DNA of 64,000 nucleotides, taken from contig JADJRG010000028.1 in the NCBI GenBank assembly GCA_016712315.1, positions 62,001 through 126,000 on the forward strand, written 5' to 3'. The DNA comes from Nannocystis sp. (lineage in GTDB: Bacteria; Myxococcota_A; Polyangia; Nannocystales; Nannocystaceae). The translations under genes were made by a program, and so were the position numbers. The first letter of the stretch is position 1. Every line of letters begins with the position of its first letter. Below the pieces are notes generated by a model. It saw nothing but the letters and a program-made list of their open reading frames with translations, had not been told where the DNA came from and ran no database searches. This document shows, one piece after another, positions 24,917-34,166 of this stretch.

Positions 24917-26722
24917 GTGAGCGAGGATTTTTTGGAAATTGTCGCAGGGCTCGATCTCGCAGACGAGGTCAAGGACGCCGTCCGCTCGTGGTTGGTTCAG
25001 GAGCGTTATGCGAGCGAGCGCGCAGGGCTGGTCGAGCTGGTCCGCGCGGCCGCCGCAGGGGACGCGGGCGCGCTCGCGGAGCTCGATGACGCGTTCTCGC
25101 GGACGCTGCCGATCGGCACGGGCGGGCGCCGCGGTAAGGTCGGGCCGGGGCCGAACAGATTTAACGCGGTGGTGGTGCGCGAGACCGCGCAAGGGGTGGC
25201 AGAGGCGCTGAAGGCGGCCGGGGACGCTCCCAGAGCGGTGATCGTCTACGACACGCGCCGGGATTCGCGGCGCTTCTCGGAGATCGCGGCCGCTCAGCTC
25301 GCGGCGAATGATCTGGAGGTGACGCTGATCGACGCGCCGCGGCCGACGCCCGAGCTGTCGTTCTTGGTGCGTTCGCTCGGCTGCGGGGCGGGGATCGTGA
25401 TGAGCGCGAGCCATAACCCGCCCGAGGACAACGGGATCAAGATCTACGGGCCGGACGGGGCGCAGGTGCTCGGCGCGCGCGATCGGGCGCTGATGGGGGC
25501 GATCCTGGCGGCCGGCGCGGGGCCGCTGCCGACGGCGCGCCTGGAGCAGCTCGCCGGGGTGCGGAGGATCGCGGGGGCGGCGGTGGCGAGCTCCGCGGAC
25601 GCGCCCTATTTGGCGTACGTCGCGGCGCAAGGGGTGCTGCCAGGCTCGCTGGCCGACGCGGGGCTGGTGGTCGCGTTCACGCCGCTGCACGGGGTGGGGC
25701 ACTGGAGCGTGGTGCCGACGCTGCGGGCGCGGGGGATCACGGTGCATACGGTGGACGCGCAGTGCGACCCGGATGAGGGGCGCTTCTCGACGGTGCGCTC
25801 GGCGAACCCCGAGCTGCCAGAGTCGATGGCGATGGCGGTGGGCCTCGCGCAGGAGGTGGGCGCTGATCTGGTGATCGCGACCGATCCCGACGCGGACCGG
25901 ATCGGCGCGTGCGTGCGCGTCGGCGGGGCGTATGAGCCGATCGATGGCAACCGCTTGGGGGTGATCATGCTCGATCACGTGCTGCGCGAGCAGGCGGGCG
26001 GACACGGCGACGGGTGGGTGCTGACGACGATGGTGAGCTCGCCGCTGATCGGGGCGCTGGCGCGGGCGCACGGGGTGACGGTGGTGGATGACTTGTTGGT
26101 CGGCTTCAAGCACCACGCGGGTATGCTGGAGGAGCAGCCGGGGCGGCCGCTGGTCTTCGGCTGCGAGGAGAGCCACGGCTATATGCGCGGGAACGGGGTG
26201 CGCGATAAAGACGGGGCGATCGCGGCGCTGCTGCTCTCCGAGGCGGCGGTGGCGGCGAAGCGGGCGGGTGAGACGCTGCTCGGGGCGCTCGCTCGGGTGT
26301 GGTGCGCGCACGGGTATCACCGCGAACGCACGGCGAACTTGGTGGCGCCAGGGCTGCGCGGGCGACAGGCGATCGCGGCGGTGATGACGGCGTGGCGGGC
26401 TCACCCGCCGGCGGCGATCGGCGGGCTGGCGGTGACGCAGGTGGATGACCGCAAGGCGCCGCGGGCGACAGGCTCGCCGACGCGCGATCTGCCGGGAGAT
26501 GTGCTGTCGTTCGAGCTGGCGGCGGGTGAACGGGCTTGCCGGCTGGTGCTGCGGCCCTCTGGGACCGAGCCGAAGCTGAAGGTGTATGCGATGGCGCGCA
26601 GCGTCGGCCAAGTCGCGCCCGCGGCGCTGCTGGCGGTGCAAGAAGACGTGGACGCGCTGGTCGACCGGGTGCTGGCCGACGCGGAGGCGATGGCGCGGCG
26701 GATCATGGCGCCGCTGCTGTGA
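24917..26722 (+). CDS. Alpha-D-phosphohexomutase (phosphoglucomutase/phosphomannomutase)
   Basis: 601 residues from a GTG at 24917. It interconverts hexose 1- and 6-phosphates. All four signature loops are intact: phosphoserine loop VMSASHNPPEDNG (Ser165), metal loop ATDPDADRIG, sugar loop FGCEESHGYM and phosphate loop LRPSGTEPKLK. The N-terminal helical extension and about 600-residue length are closer to the PGM2/PgcA branch than to bacterial AlgC (about 460). It feeds glycogen or polysaccharide precursors. The next gene overlaps its stop (GTGA). Confidence 0.92.
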   Translation: MSEDFLEIVAGLDLADEVKDAVRSWLVQERYASERAGLVELVRAAAAGDAGALAELDDAFSRTLPIGTGGRRGKVGPGPNRFNAVVVRETAQGVAEALKAAGDAPRAVIVYDTRRDSRRFSEIAAAQLAANDLEVTLIDAPRPTPELSFLVRSLGCGAGIVMSASHNPPEDNGIKIYGPDGAQVLGARDRALMGAILAAGAGPLPTARLEQLAGVRRIAGAAVASSADAPYLAYVAAQGVLPGSLADAGLVVAFTPLHGVGHWSVVPTLRARGITVHTVDAQCDPDEGRFSTVRSANPELPESMAMAVGLAQEVGADLVIATDPDADRIGACVRVGGAYEPIDGNRLGVIMLDHVLREQAGGHGDGWVLTTMVSSPLIGALARAHGVTVVDDLLVGFKHHAGMLEEQPGRPLVFGCEESHGYMRGNGVRDKDGAIAALLLSEAAVAAKRAGETLLGALARVWCAHGYHRERTANLVAPGLRGRQAIAAVMTAWRAHPPAAIGGLAVTQVDDRKAPRATGSPTRDLPGDVLSFELAAGERACRLVLRPSGTEPKLKVYAMARSVGQVAPAALLAVQEDVDALVDRVLADAEAMARRIMAPLL

Positions 26723-28071
26723 CGATGGGGAGCGGACGACGCTGGCTGCTACTCGGCGCGGTGGCGGCGCTGCTGTCGTTCGCGGCGGCGCTGTGGATGT
26801 TGGGCCGCGTGGGCGCCCAGCGGCGCGGCCGCGGCGGGGTCGAGGAGCTGCGCGGGTCGCCGCGGGAGGCGGGGGCGGTGGCCGGCGGGGTGCTGCCTTC
26901 GGGGGCGATCGACCCTGCGCGCTCAGGCGGCCGGGCCAGCGCTTCGGAGGTCGTGGGGGAGGTCTTTGGGCGGGTGGTGGATCTGGACGGGGTGGCGGTT
27001 GAGGAGGGGCGGTTGATCGTGCGCTGCGTGGGCGAGCCGCTGTCTAACGGGACGGCGATCGCGCTCGGGCCTGAGGGGGAATTTCGCGGGCCCGGCTGCC
27101 GCGGGGAGGCGTGCGTGGAGCTCGTGCATATGTCGCTGATCCCGCGCACCGCGTGGGTGCTGCGCGCCGAGGAGGCGGCGCTGCTGGTGGCGAAGCCGCT
27201 GGAGGTGGTGGAGGGCGTGGTGGTGGACCCCGAGGGGGCGCCGGTGCTGGGGGCGCGCGTTTGGGTGCGGCCTCCGCCCGGCGAGCAGGATCCCAGGGCG
27301 CTGCCGCCGTTCACCCAAGGCTCGGCGATCAGCGATGAAGAGGGGAAATTTCGCTTCTCACGGGTGGCGCGGCCCCCCTGCGATCCGTGCGCAGAGGCGC
27401 GTGGGCGCTGCTCCGGGAGCGAGGAGCAGGAGGCGATGAGCTTCTTCGGGGAGATCGCGCTGGTGGTCCGCGCGCGCGGCTTTCGCAGCGCGGAGGTGGT
27501 GCTCGAGGTCGATGAGGCGAAGGTGTGGCGCGTGGTGATGGCGGCTCCGGTCGCGGCGATCTCGGGGCGGCTGGCCGACGCGGAGGGGCGAGCGTACGCG
27601 CGGGCGCGGATCATCGCGCGCTCGCGGGAGCGATCGTATGAGGTGCACCAAGCGCTGGCCGATGAGACAGGCGCGTTTGTGCTCGAGGATCTGGGCGACG
27701 GCGCGTATGAGGTGCGGGCGATCCAGGACGGGGTGGAGCTGGCTCGCGATGATGAGGTGATGGGCGGGGCGACGCTCTCGCTCGCCGGACCGGACGCCGC
27801 TGGGGTGACGGTGAACGTGCGGATCATGAGCGAGACGCAGCGCCCGGTGGCCGGCGTGAGCGTGGATGGCGGGCCCTTCGGCGGGGCGCTCACCGACGCG
27901 GCGGGCTGGGTGCAGGCGACTCGGGTGCTGCCAGGGCCGTACTCGCTGCAGATCGCGCCTCCAGGGCGAGGACCGCTGCGCCAACCGCTGATGGTGACGG
28001 CGGGGGAGGCGGAGATGACGCTGATGGTGGCGCTCCCCGCGGCGAAGGCGCGTCCGCTCGCTGCGCCTTGA
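26719..28071 (+). CDS. Membrane-anchored protein with carboxypeptidase-regulatory-like domains
   Basis: 450 residues from a GTG at 26719 that overlaps the mutase stop; an ATG at 26725 is an alternative. An N-terminal helix (WLLLGAVAALLSFAAALWML) anchors it. The rest holds three to four beta-sandwich repeats of the carboxypeptidase regulatory type: EVVEGVVVDPEGAPVLGARV...SDEEGKFRFSRV, AISGRLADAEGRAYARARI...ETGAFVLEDL and VAGVSVDGGPFGGALTDAAG. Four cysteines cluster around CDPCAEARGRC. Probably periplasmic or surface-facing; function unknown. Confidence 0.78.
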   Translation: MTMGSGRRWLLLGAVAALLSFAAALWMLGRVGAQRRGRGGVEELRGSPREAGAVAGGVLPSGAIDPARSGGRASASEVVGEVFGRVVDLDGVAVEEGRLIVRCVGEPLSNGTAIALGPEGEFRGPGCRGEACVELVHMSLIPRTAWVLRAEEAALLVAKPLEVVEGVVVDPEGAPVLGARVWVRPPPGEQDPRALPPFTQGSAISDEEGKFRFSRVARPPCDPCAEARGRCSGSEEQEAMSFFGEIALVVRARGFRSAEVVLEVDEAKVWRVVMAAPVAAISGRLADAEGRAYARARIIARSRERSYEVHQALADETGAFVLEDLGDGAYEVRAIQDGVELARDDEVMGGATLSLAGPDAAGVTVNVRIMSETQRPVAGVSVDGGPFGGALTDAAGWVQATRVLPGPYSLQIAPPGRGPLRQPLMVTAGEAEMTLMVALPAAKARPLAAP

Positions 28072-28290
28072 TGCGGGCGCTTCTGCGCGAGGAGAAGGGG
28101 GGAGCTACTGGCGGGGGGGCTCTAGGGCTATGATGGGGCTCCTGCGCGGGCGTTCGGCCGCGAGCGATCCGCGCAGGCGGGGCGAGGCGCGGTGCCCCGC
28201 TCGTTGGCCGGCGACCTCCATGGTTTTTTCGCGTTTGTCGGCAGGATCGCGGACATAGGTGCGGTCAGTCCGAGGAGAGCAGGAGCAGGC
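28072..28290. other. Intergenic region upstream of kinase-like gene
   Basis: About 220 bp without a credible gene. TATGAT occurs near 28129 and could be a -10 element, but no convincing -35 is found 16-18 bp upstream. GAGGAGAGCAGGAG just before 28291 provides the ribosome site of the next gene. Confidence 0.4.
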
Positions 28291-30390
28291 ATGGGGAGAG
28301 ATGACGCAGAGGTCGGAAACGCGGAGGAGATCGCGGAGCAACGACGCGGTACGGTGATCGCGGGCCGCTATCGGATCGAAGATCTGACGAGCTTCGGCGG
28401 CATGGGGGCGCTGTACCGGGCGCGCGATCTGAACGAGGGGAAGCCGTGCGCGCTGCGGGTGCTGCCAGAGTCCTATCGCAGCGATCAGGCGCTGACGAGC
28501 CGCTTTATGCGCGAGGCGCAGGCGGCGACGGCGCTGGGGCACCCCAATATCATCCGGGTCTTCGACTCCGGCCGGCTGGACGACGGCAGCGTGTACTCGG
28601 CGATGGAGCTGCTGGATGGCCAGAGCATCGCGGCGATCCTGAACGATGAGTGGCGCCTCTCGCCCTCGCGGGCGGTGCACGTGGCGACGCAGATCTGCCG
28701 CGCGTTAGGCAGCGCGCACGAGAACGGGATCATTCACCGGGATCTGAAGCCCGAGAGCGTCGTGCTGATCGCGCACGAGGGCGATCTGGACTTCGTCAAG
28801 GTGGTCGATTTTGGCATCTGTAAGCACGTACCTAGCGAGGCGGCGGGGGCTCCTCGGCTGATCATCGGTACGCCGGACTATATGGCGCCAGAGCAGGCGG
28901 CCGGGATCGAGGCGAACGAGGCGTCGGATATCTACGCGCTGGGGACGATCTTGTTCGAGATGCTGACGGGCGAGCGCCCGTTCACCGGCCGTAATGCGAT
29001 CGAGGTCCTGCGGCATAAAGAGGCGCACGAGCCGCCCCGGGCCGACGCAGAGCGCCGCGAGGTGCCGCGGTCGTTGGCGGATCTGGTCGCGCGCTGTATG
29101 GCCCGGCGCCCCGAAGATCGGCCGGAGTCTATGCGTGTGTTGGAGCTCGAGCTGATGCGTTCGATCGAGCCGGCTGCCCGCGCTGAGGCGATCTCCGATC
29201 TGCCGCCGCCTCCTGAGGCGGGCTCGCTGCGGGTGCCGATCGGGGTGGCTCAGGCGGCGATCCGTGAGGCGGGGATCAGCGCGACGAAGGCGAGCGCGTC
29301 GCCGGAGGCGGCCAGGCCGGTGGTCCGGGCTCCAGCGGCCGCGCCGGAGGCGGCCAGGCCGGAGGCGGCGAAGAAAGAGGCGACGAAGACAGAGATCCCC
29401 AGATCCGAGGCGGCGAAGCTCGAGGCGAGCGGGCAGCTACGACCGGCCGGCTGGCCGCCGGCGGAGGGCGCGACCTTGGAGGACGGGGCGGCGGCGAGCT
29501 CGGCTGGGCGCTCGATCGTGCCGATCACGCTGCTGGCGGTGGCGGCGGCGGCGGTGGTGCTCTTCGTCTGGCCAGGGGTGCTGCGTGAGCGTGGCGAGGG
29601 GCCGACGCCGATCGGCGAGACGCGGAGCTCAGGCGCGCCGGCCGGGGAGCCAGGCGCAGGGCCGGACACCAGCACGGGGCCGGACACGAGCACAGGGCCG
29701 AGCACGAGCACAGGGCCGAGCACGAGCACAGGGCCGAGCACGAGCACAGGGCCGAGCACGAGCACAGGGCCGAGCACGAGCACAGGGCCGAGCACGACGA
29801 GCACGACGAGCACGACGCGTGAGAGCGGGAGCGAGTCGGGGGATGAATTCGACGCGGTGTTGGTGGTCTCTCGGCTGGAGATCGCGGCGCTCGAGGGGCG
29901 ATGGCGGGCTCCGCCAGGCGACAACGTGGCGGAGCTGCTGGCGCTGCTGAGCGCGGGAGATCCGAAGAATGAGGCGATCAAGCGGGCGCGCAAGCAGGCG
30001 ACGGACGTGCTGATGGCGCGCGGCGACATCGCGTCGTCGGAGCGGCGCTGGCACGACGCGGCGGAGAACTACCGCGATCTCTACGCGATCGCCCCAGACC
30101 ATAAGCCGCTGGTGAAGCCGTTCACCGAGGCGCTGCTGCAGGACGCGAAGCTGCTCCGCTATATCAAGGACTGGCGGCAGCTCTTGGAGGTGGCGGATGA
30201 TCTGGTGGCGCTGAGCCCCCGCAGCTTCGAGGCGGTGATGCTGCGCGCCGAGGCGCTCGAGGGGCTGGGGCAGTGGGCCGAGGCGCTGGCGGCGCTGAAG
30301 ACGGCGAAGGGCCTGAAATCGGGCGATAAGGGGGTCGCTGAGGCGATCAAGCGGGTAGAGACGCGGGCGCGGGCGGCCGGCGGCGGTTGA
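28291..30390 (+). CDS. Kinase-like membrane protein lacking canonical VAIK Lys and catalytic-loop Asn
   Basis: 699 residues from ATG 28291 with strong GGAG sites. Residues 25-285 have a Hanks kinase fold: glycine loop SFGGMGALY, HRDLKPES at 149-156, VVDFGICKH with DFG at 173-175 and GTPDYMAPEQ. The ATP-binding Lys is replaced by Arg56 (CALRVLPE), and the catalytic-loop Asn is Ser156. The HRD Asp and DFG Asp remain. A Pro/Ala/Glu linker, one transmembrane helix (IVPITLLAVAAAAVVLFVWP), a repetitive STGP tract and a C-terminal TPR-like helical region follow. Kinase activity is doubtful; an ATP-sensing or scaffolding role is possible. Membership of the family is certain. Confidence 0.9.
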   Translation: MGRDDAEVGNAEEIAEQRRGTVIAGRYRIEDLTSFGGMGALYRARDLNEGKPCALRVLPESYRSDQALTSRFMREAQAATALGHPNIIRVFDSGRLDDGSVYSAMELLDGQSIAAILNDEWRLSPSRAVHVATQICRALGSAHENGIIHRDLKPESVVLIAHEGDLDFVKVVDFGICKHVPSEAAGAPRLIIGTPDYMAPEQAAGIEANEASDIYALGTILFEMLTGERPFTGRNAIEVLRHKEAHEPPRADAERREVPRSLADLVARCMARRPEDRPESMRVLELELMRSIEPAARAEAISDLPPPPEAGSLRVPIGVAQAAIREAGISATKASASPEAARPVVRAPAAAPEAARPEAAKKEATKTEIPRSEAAKLEASGQLRPAGWPPAEGATLEDGAAASSAGRSIVPITLLAVAAAAVVLFVWPGVLRERGEGPTPIGETRSSGAPAGEPGAGPDTSTGPDTSTGPSTSTGPSTSTGPSTSTGPSTSTGPSTSTGPSTTSTTSTTRESGSESGDEFDAVLVVSRLEIAALEGRWRAPPGDNVAELLALLSAGDPKNEAIKRARKQATDVLMARGDIASSERRWHDAAENYRDLYAIAPDHKPLVKPFTEALLQDAKLLRYIKDWRQLLEVADDLVALSPRSFEAVMLRAEALEGLGQWAEALAALKTAKGLKSGDKGVAEAIKRVETRARAAGGG
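29659..29800 (+). repeat. 18-bp tandem repeats encoding GP(S/D)TST
   Basis: About eight copies of an 18-bp unit (GGGCCGAGCACGAGCACA and close variants) encode Gly-Pro-Ser-Thr-Ser-Thr just after the transmembrane helix of the kinase-like protein. They form a flexible extracytoplasmic linker before the TPR-like domain and are followed by a short Thr/Ser run. Confidence 0.92.
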
Positions 30391-30450
30391 TGTGGCTGTC
30401 CTAAGGGACATGCACGACGCGCGGCGGGCGCGGTGATATCTTCGCCGCCG

Positions 30451-31443
30451 ATGCGCCGCGGTCGACTGAGCGTTGAGGAGTACGCCGCGGGGGTCGCCGC
30501 GGGCGATCGAGCGGCGCTGGGGCGGGCGATCACGCTGATCGAGAGCGGCCGGGCGGACGATCAGGCGGCGGCGGCGGCGTTGATCGAGCGGGTGATGCCG
30601 GCGACCGGTGAGGCGCACCGTGTGGGGATCTCAGGGGCGCCAGGGGCCGGGAAGAGCACGTTCATCGAGGCGCTGGGGGGGCTCTTGACGGCGGCGGGGC
30701 GTCGGGTGGCGGTGCTGGCGGTGGACCCGAGCTCGGTGCGCAGCGGCGGCAGCATCTTGGGCGACAAGACGCGGATGCAAGAGCTGGCGCGGGATCCGCG
30801 GGCGTTCGTGCGGCCTTCGCCGTCGCTGGGGGCGCTCGGCGGGGTGGCGAGGCATACGCGCGAGACGATGCTGCTGTGTGAGGCGGCGGGCTACGACGTG
30901 ATCGTGGTGGAGACGGTGGGGGTGGGGCAGTCGGAGGTGATGGTGGCGGAGATGGTGGATTCGTTCGTGGTGCTGATGATCCCGGGCGGCGGCGACGAGC
31001 TGCAAGGGATCAAGCGCGGGATCTTGGAGGTCGCGGATCTGGTGGTGGTGAACAAGGCAGACGGCGAGCTGGCGGCGGCGGCGTCGCGGGCGCGGCAGGA
31101 GTACGCGGCGGCGCTGCACTTGATGTCGCCGACGAGCCCGGCGTGGACGCCCGAGGTGATGTGCTGCTCGGCGCGCACGGGTGAGGGGATCGCGGCGGTG
31201 TGGGCGCGGCTGGTGGCGCACCGTGCGGCGCTGGAGGCGAGCGGCGAGTGGCAAGCGGCGCGCCGCGAGCAGCAGGTGTTCTGGATGTGGCGGGCGATCG
31301 AGGCCGGGCTGATGCGGGCGTTCTATGAGGACGCGGCGGTGGTGGCGAAGATCGAGGAGGTGACGGCGAAGGTGCGGGCGCGCGAGCTGTCGCCGGATCA
31401 CGCGGCCGCGGGGCTCTTGGCGGTGTTTCAGCGGCGGCCTTGA
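30451..31443 (+). CDS. meaB: MeaB/ArgK-family G-protein chaperone
   Basis: 330 residues from ATG 30451; a GTG at 30433 would add six residues. MeaB protects and reloads adenosylcobalamin-dependent methylmalonyl-CoA mutase using GTP. Visible motifs: Walker A GISGAPGAGKSTFIE, VLAVDPSS, GDKTRMQELA, VETVGVGQSEV (switch region), VVNKADG (base recognition) and a C-terminal helical dimerisation arm. No mutase gene lies in the window. Confidence 0.93.
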   Translation: MRRGRLSVEEYAAGVAAGDRAALGRAITLIESGRADDQAAAAALIERVMPATGEAHRVGISGAPGAGKSTFIEALGGLLTAAGRRVAVLAVDPSSVRSGGSILGDKTRMQELARDPRAFVRPSPSLGALGGVARHTRETMLLCEAAGYDVIVVETVGVGQSEVMVAEMVDSFVVLMIPGGGDELQGIKRGILEVADLVVVNKADGELAAAASRARQEYAAALHLMSPTSPAWTPEVMCCSARTGEGIAAVWARLVAHRAALEASGEWQAARREQQVFWMWRAIEAGLMRAFYEDAAVVAKIEEVTAKVRARELSPDHAAAGLLAVFQRRP

Positions 31444-31482
31444 GGTCGACGTCGCGGCGGGATCTGGGCTAGCTTCGCGCAG

Positions 31483-32460
31483 ATGCGGTACTTCATCACG
31501 GGCGCGACTGGGTTCATCGGCGGGCGCCTCGCGCGGCTGCTCGTCGAGGCTGGGCATGATGTGGTGGCGCTGGTGCGTAGCCCCGCTAAGGCGGGGGCGC
31601 TGCAGCAGCTGGGGGTGACGCTGGCGCCTGGGGATATCACGGAGCGCGAGAGCTTGGCGGGGCCGATGCGCGGGGTCGACGGGGTGTTTCACGTCGCGGC
31701 TTGGTACGAGGTGGGGGCGAAGGATCCGTCGGCGGCGGCGAAGATCAACGTGGAGGGGACGCGCAACGTGCTGGAGGTGATGCAGGCGCTGGCGATCCCG
31801 CGCGGGGTGTACACGAGCACGATCGCGGTGCACTCGGACACGCGCGGGCGCTTGGTCGAGGAGGGCTATCGCTACGACGGGCCGCACCTGAGCGCGTACG
31901 ATCAGACGAAGTGGCGGGCGCACTACGAGGTGGCGCTGCCGATGATCGCGGCGGGGCTGCCGTTGGTGGTGGTGCAGCCGGGGGTGGTCTATGGGCCAGG
32001 TGATCACTCGTCGATCCACCAGGTGCTCACCGACTACCTGCGCGGGCGCCTGCCGATGGTGCCGCGCGGGACGGCGTTCTGCTGGGCGCACGTGGAGGAC
32101 GTGGCGCGCGGGCACGTGTTGGCGATGGAGAAGGGGCGGCCGGGCGAGTGTTATCACCTCGCGGGGCCGGCGATGACGCTGGCGGAGGCGCTGGCGCTGG
32201 CGGAGTCGATCTGCGGGGTGAAGGCGCCGCGTATGCAAGCGCCCCCGGGGCTGCTCCGGGCGATGGCGGCGCTGATGTCGGTGATCGAGCGGGCGCTGCC
32301 GGTGCCGGCGAACTTCCGCTCCGAGACGCTGCGGGTGTCGGCGGGCACGACGTACATCGCCGACGCGAGCAAGGCGCAGCGCGAGCTGGGGTGGTCGACG
32401 CGGCCGGTCGCCGAGGGGCTGGCGGAGACGTTGGCGTCGATCCGCGCGGGGCTGGCCTAA
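31483..32460 (+). CDS. NAD(P)-dependent epimerase/dehydratase (extended SDR)
   Basis: 325 residues from ATG 31483. Rossmann motif FITGATGFIGGRLA at the N-terminus, a catalytic YxxxK in SAYDQTKW, STIAVHSD with the catalytic Ser/Thr, and PGVVYGPGDH match the extended short-chain dehydrogenase family. The closest pattern is the dihydroflavonol-4-reductase/3-beta-HSD-like group. Substrate unknown. It lies 39 bp after meaB on the same strand and converges on pgi. Confidence 0.88.
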   Translation: MRYFITGATGFIGGRLARLLVEAGHDVVALVRSPAKAGALQQLGVTLAPGDITERESLAGPMRGVDGVFHVAAWYEVGAKDPSAAAKINVEGTRNVLEVMQALAIPRGVYTSTIAVHSDTRGRLVEEGYRYDGPHLSAYDQTKWRAHYEVALPMIAAGLPLVVVQPGVVYGPGDHSSIHQVLTDYLRGRLPMVPRGTAFCWAHVEDVARGHVLAMEKGRPGECYHLAGPAMTLAEALALAESICGVKAPRMQAPPGLLRAMAALMSVIERALPVPANFRSETLRVSAGTTYIADASKAQRELGWSTRPVAEGLAETLASIRAGLA

Positions 32461-32483
32461 AGGTCAGGTGGCTGGCGCGGCCG

Positions 32484-34061
32484 CTAGGCGGCGGTGAAGC
32501 GCGCTCGGTCGGGATCGTCGGGGCCTTCGCGGCGGAGGCCGCGGCTGTTGGCGGCGAGGGAGCGGAGGATCTGCCACAAGGCGAGCGGATCGTCTCCGGT
32601 GAGCTGCTCGGCGAGCTCGGCGAGGCTGAGGGGGCGCCGGGCGGCGCGGAGGGCGGCGAGGATCCGGCCCTGGCGGTCGAGCACGGCGCGGGCGGCGAGC
32701 TTGCCGGCCTCGACGCCGGGCTGGTGGTAGGCGTTGACGTCGATGAGCTCGGCGTAGATCCCGACGGCGCGCTCGAAGAGGGCGATGAGGGCGCCGAGCG
32801 CGGCAGGATCGAGGCGGTCGAGCACGAGGGTGGCGCTCTGACGGCCGCGCTCGGCGAGGGCGGCGCGGGTGCCTTGGTAAAACCCGTCGAGGCAGTCGCC
32901 GGCGGTGACGCCTGGTTCGACCTCGAGAGGGGGGACGCGAGGGGCGTCGGCGAGCACGCGGACGAAGAGGGCGAAGAAGTCGTGGCGGCCGTCGCGGAGC
33001 TGCTGGACGTAGGCGTGCTGATCGGTGGCGCCCTTGTTGCCGTAGACGGTGAGGCCTTGGTCGACCTCGCGGCCGCGGCGATCGAGGCGCTTGCCGAGCG
33101 ACTCCATGATGAGCTGCTGGAGGTAGCGGGCGAAGAGGGCGAGGCCGTCGCGGTAGGGGAGCACGACCATGGCGCGATCGCCTCGGCCGTGACCTTGTTG
33201 GAACCACAACCATGCGAGCATGGCGGCGAGGTTGTTGCGCGGCGCGGCGGCGCGGGTGTGGGCGTCCATCGCCGCGGCGCCGCGCAGCAGGGCGCGCCAG
33301 TCGACGCCGAGGAGGGCCATCGGGGCGAGGCCGACCGCGGCGGTGACGCTGAAGCGGCCGCCGACCCACTCCCATAGGGGCACGATCGCGCGCCAGCCGC
33401 TGCGCTCGGCCTCCAGCGCGAGCTTCGAGCCGGCGCAGGTGATCGCGATCGCGCGGGCGGGGAAGGAGAGGCCGCGGCGCGCACACGCGGCGGCGACCTC
33501 GAGCATGCCGTTGCGGGTCTCGACGGTGCCTCCAGACTTGGAGATCACGAGCACGAGGGCGTGGGCGAGCGAGGGGACGCCGGCGAGGGCGCGGTGGATC
33601 CCGGTGGGATCGGTGTTGTCGAGGACGTGCAAGCGGAGCGGGGCGTCGGCGGCGGCGAGGGCGTCGGCGACGAGCAAGGGGCCGAGGGCGGAGCCGCCGA
33701 TGCCGATCAAAATAAGATCGCGGAAGGGGGCGCCGTCCTCCGCGCAGAGCTGGCCGCGGTGGACGCTGGCGGCGAGCTCTTCGATCTCGCGCCAGCTCCG
33801 CTCGATCGCGGCGGTGTACGCCGGATCAGGGGCGAGACCCGGGGCGCGTAGCCAGTAATGGCCGACCTGTCGGTGTTCGTCGGGGTTGGCGAGCGCGCCG
33901 GCTTCAAGGGCTCGCTGGGCGGCGAGGGCGGCGCTGAGGCGATCGAGATCGGCGGGGGTGGGCTCGTGCAAGCCAGCGTCGGCGAGGTCGAGCTCGAGGG
34001 CAGGGTCGCCTGCGTGGAGGCTCCAGCGGAGGTAGTGGGCGAGCGGGTCAGTGGGCTGCAT
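32484..34061 (-). CDS. pgi: Glucose-6-phosphate isomerase
   Basis: 525 residues from ATG 34061. It interconverts glucose-6-phosphate and fructose-6-phosphate. Motifs: LIGIGGSALGP, VISKSGGTVETRN (phosphate-binding), WVGGRFSVTAAVGL, GNKGATDQHAYVQQL with the catalytic His region, and NAYHQPGVEAGK near the C-terminus. Cytoplasmic. It is the last gene of a same-strand run that starts at carB, separated from the preceding lipoprotein gene by 105 bp. Confidence 0.95.
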   Translation of the reverse strand: MQPTDPLAHYLRWSLHAGDPALELDLADAGLHEPTPADLDRLSAALAAQRALEAGALANPDEHRQVGHYWLRAPGLAPDPAYTAAIERSWREIEELAASVHRGQLCAEDGAPFRDLILIGIGGSALGPLLVADALAAADAPLRLHVLDNTDPTGIHRALAGVPSLAHALVLVISKSGGTVETRNGMLEVAAACARRGLSFPARAIAITCAGSKLALEAERSGWRAIVPLWEWVGGRFSVTAAVGLAPMALLGVDWRALLRGAAAMDAHTRAAAPRNNLAAMLAWLWFQQGHGRGDRAMVVLPYRDGLALFARYLQQLIMESLGKRLDRRGREVDQGLTVYGNKGATDQHAYVQQLRDGRHDFFALFVRVLADAPRVPPLEVEPGVTAGDCLDGFYQGTRAALAERGRQSATLVLDRLDPAALGALIALFERAVGIYAELIDVNAYHQPGVEAGKLAARAVLDRQGRILAALRAARRPLSLAELAEQLTGDDPLALWQILRSLAANSRGLRREGPDDPDRARFTAA

Positions 34062-34166
34062 GAGGATCCGGTCGCGGGCGAGGCGCGCGCGGTCTCTATG
34101 CTCGACGGTTCTGCGCCGCGGCTCAAGCGGTTGTGCGCGGCGCGGCGCAGAGCCGCCCGTGGGCCG

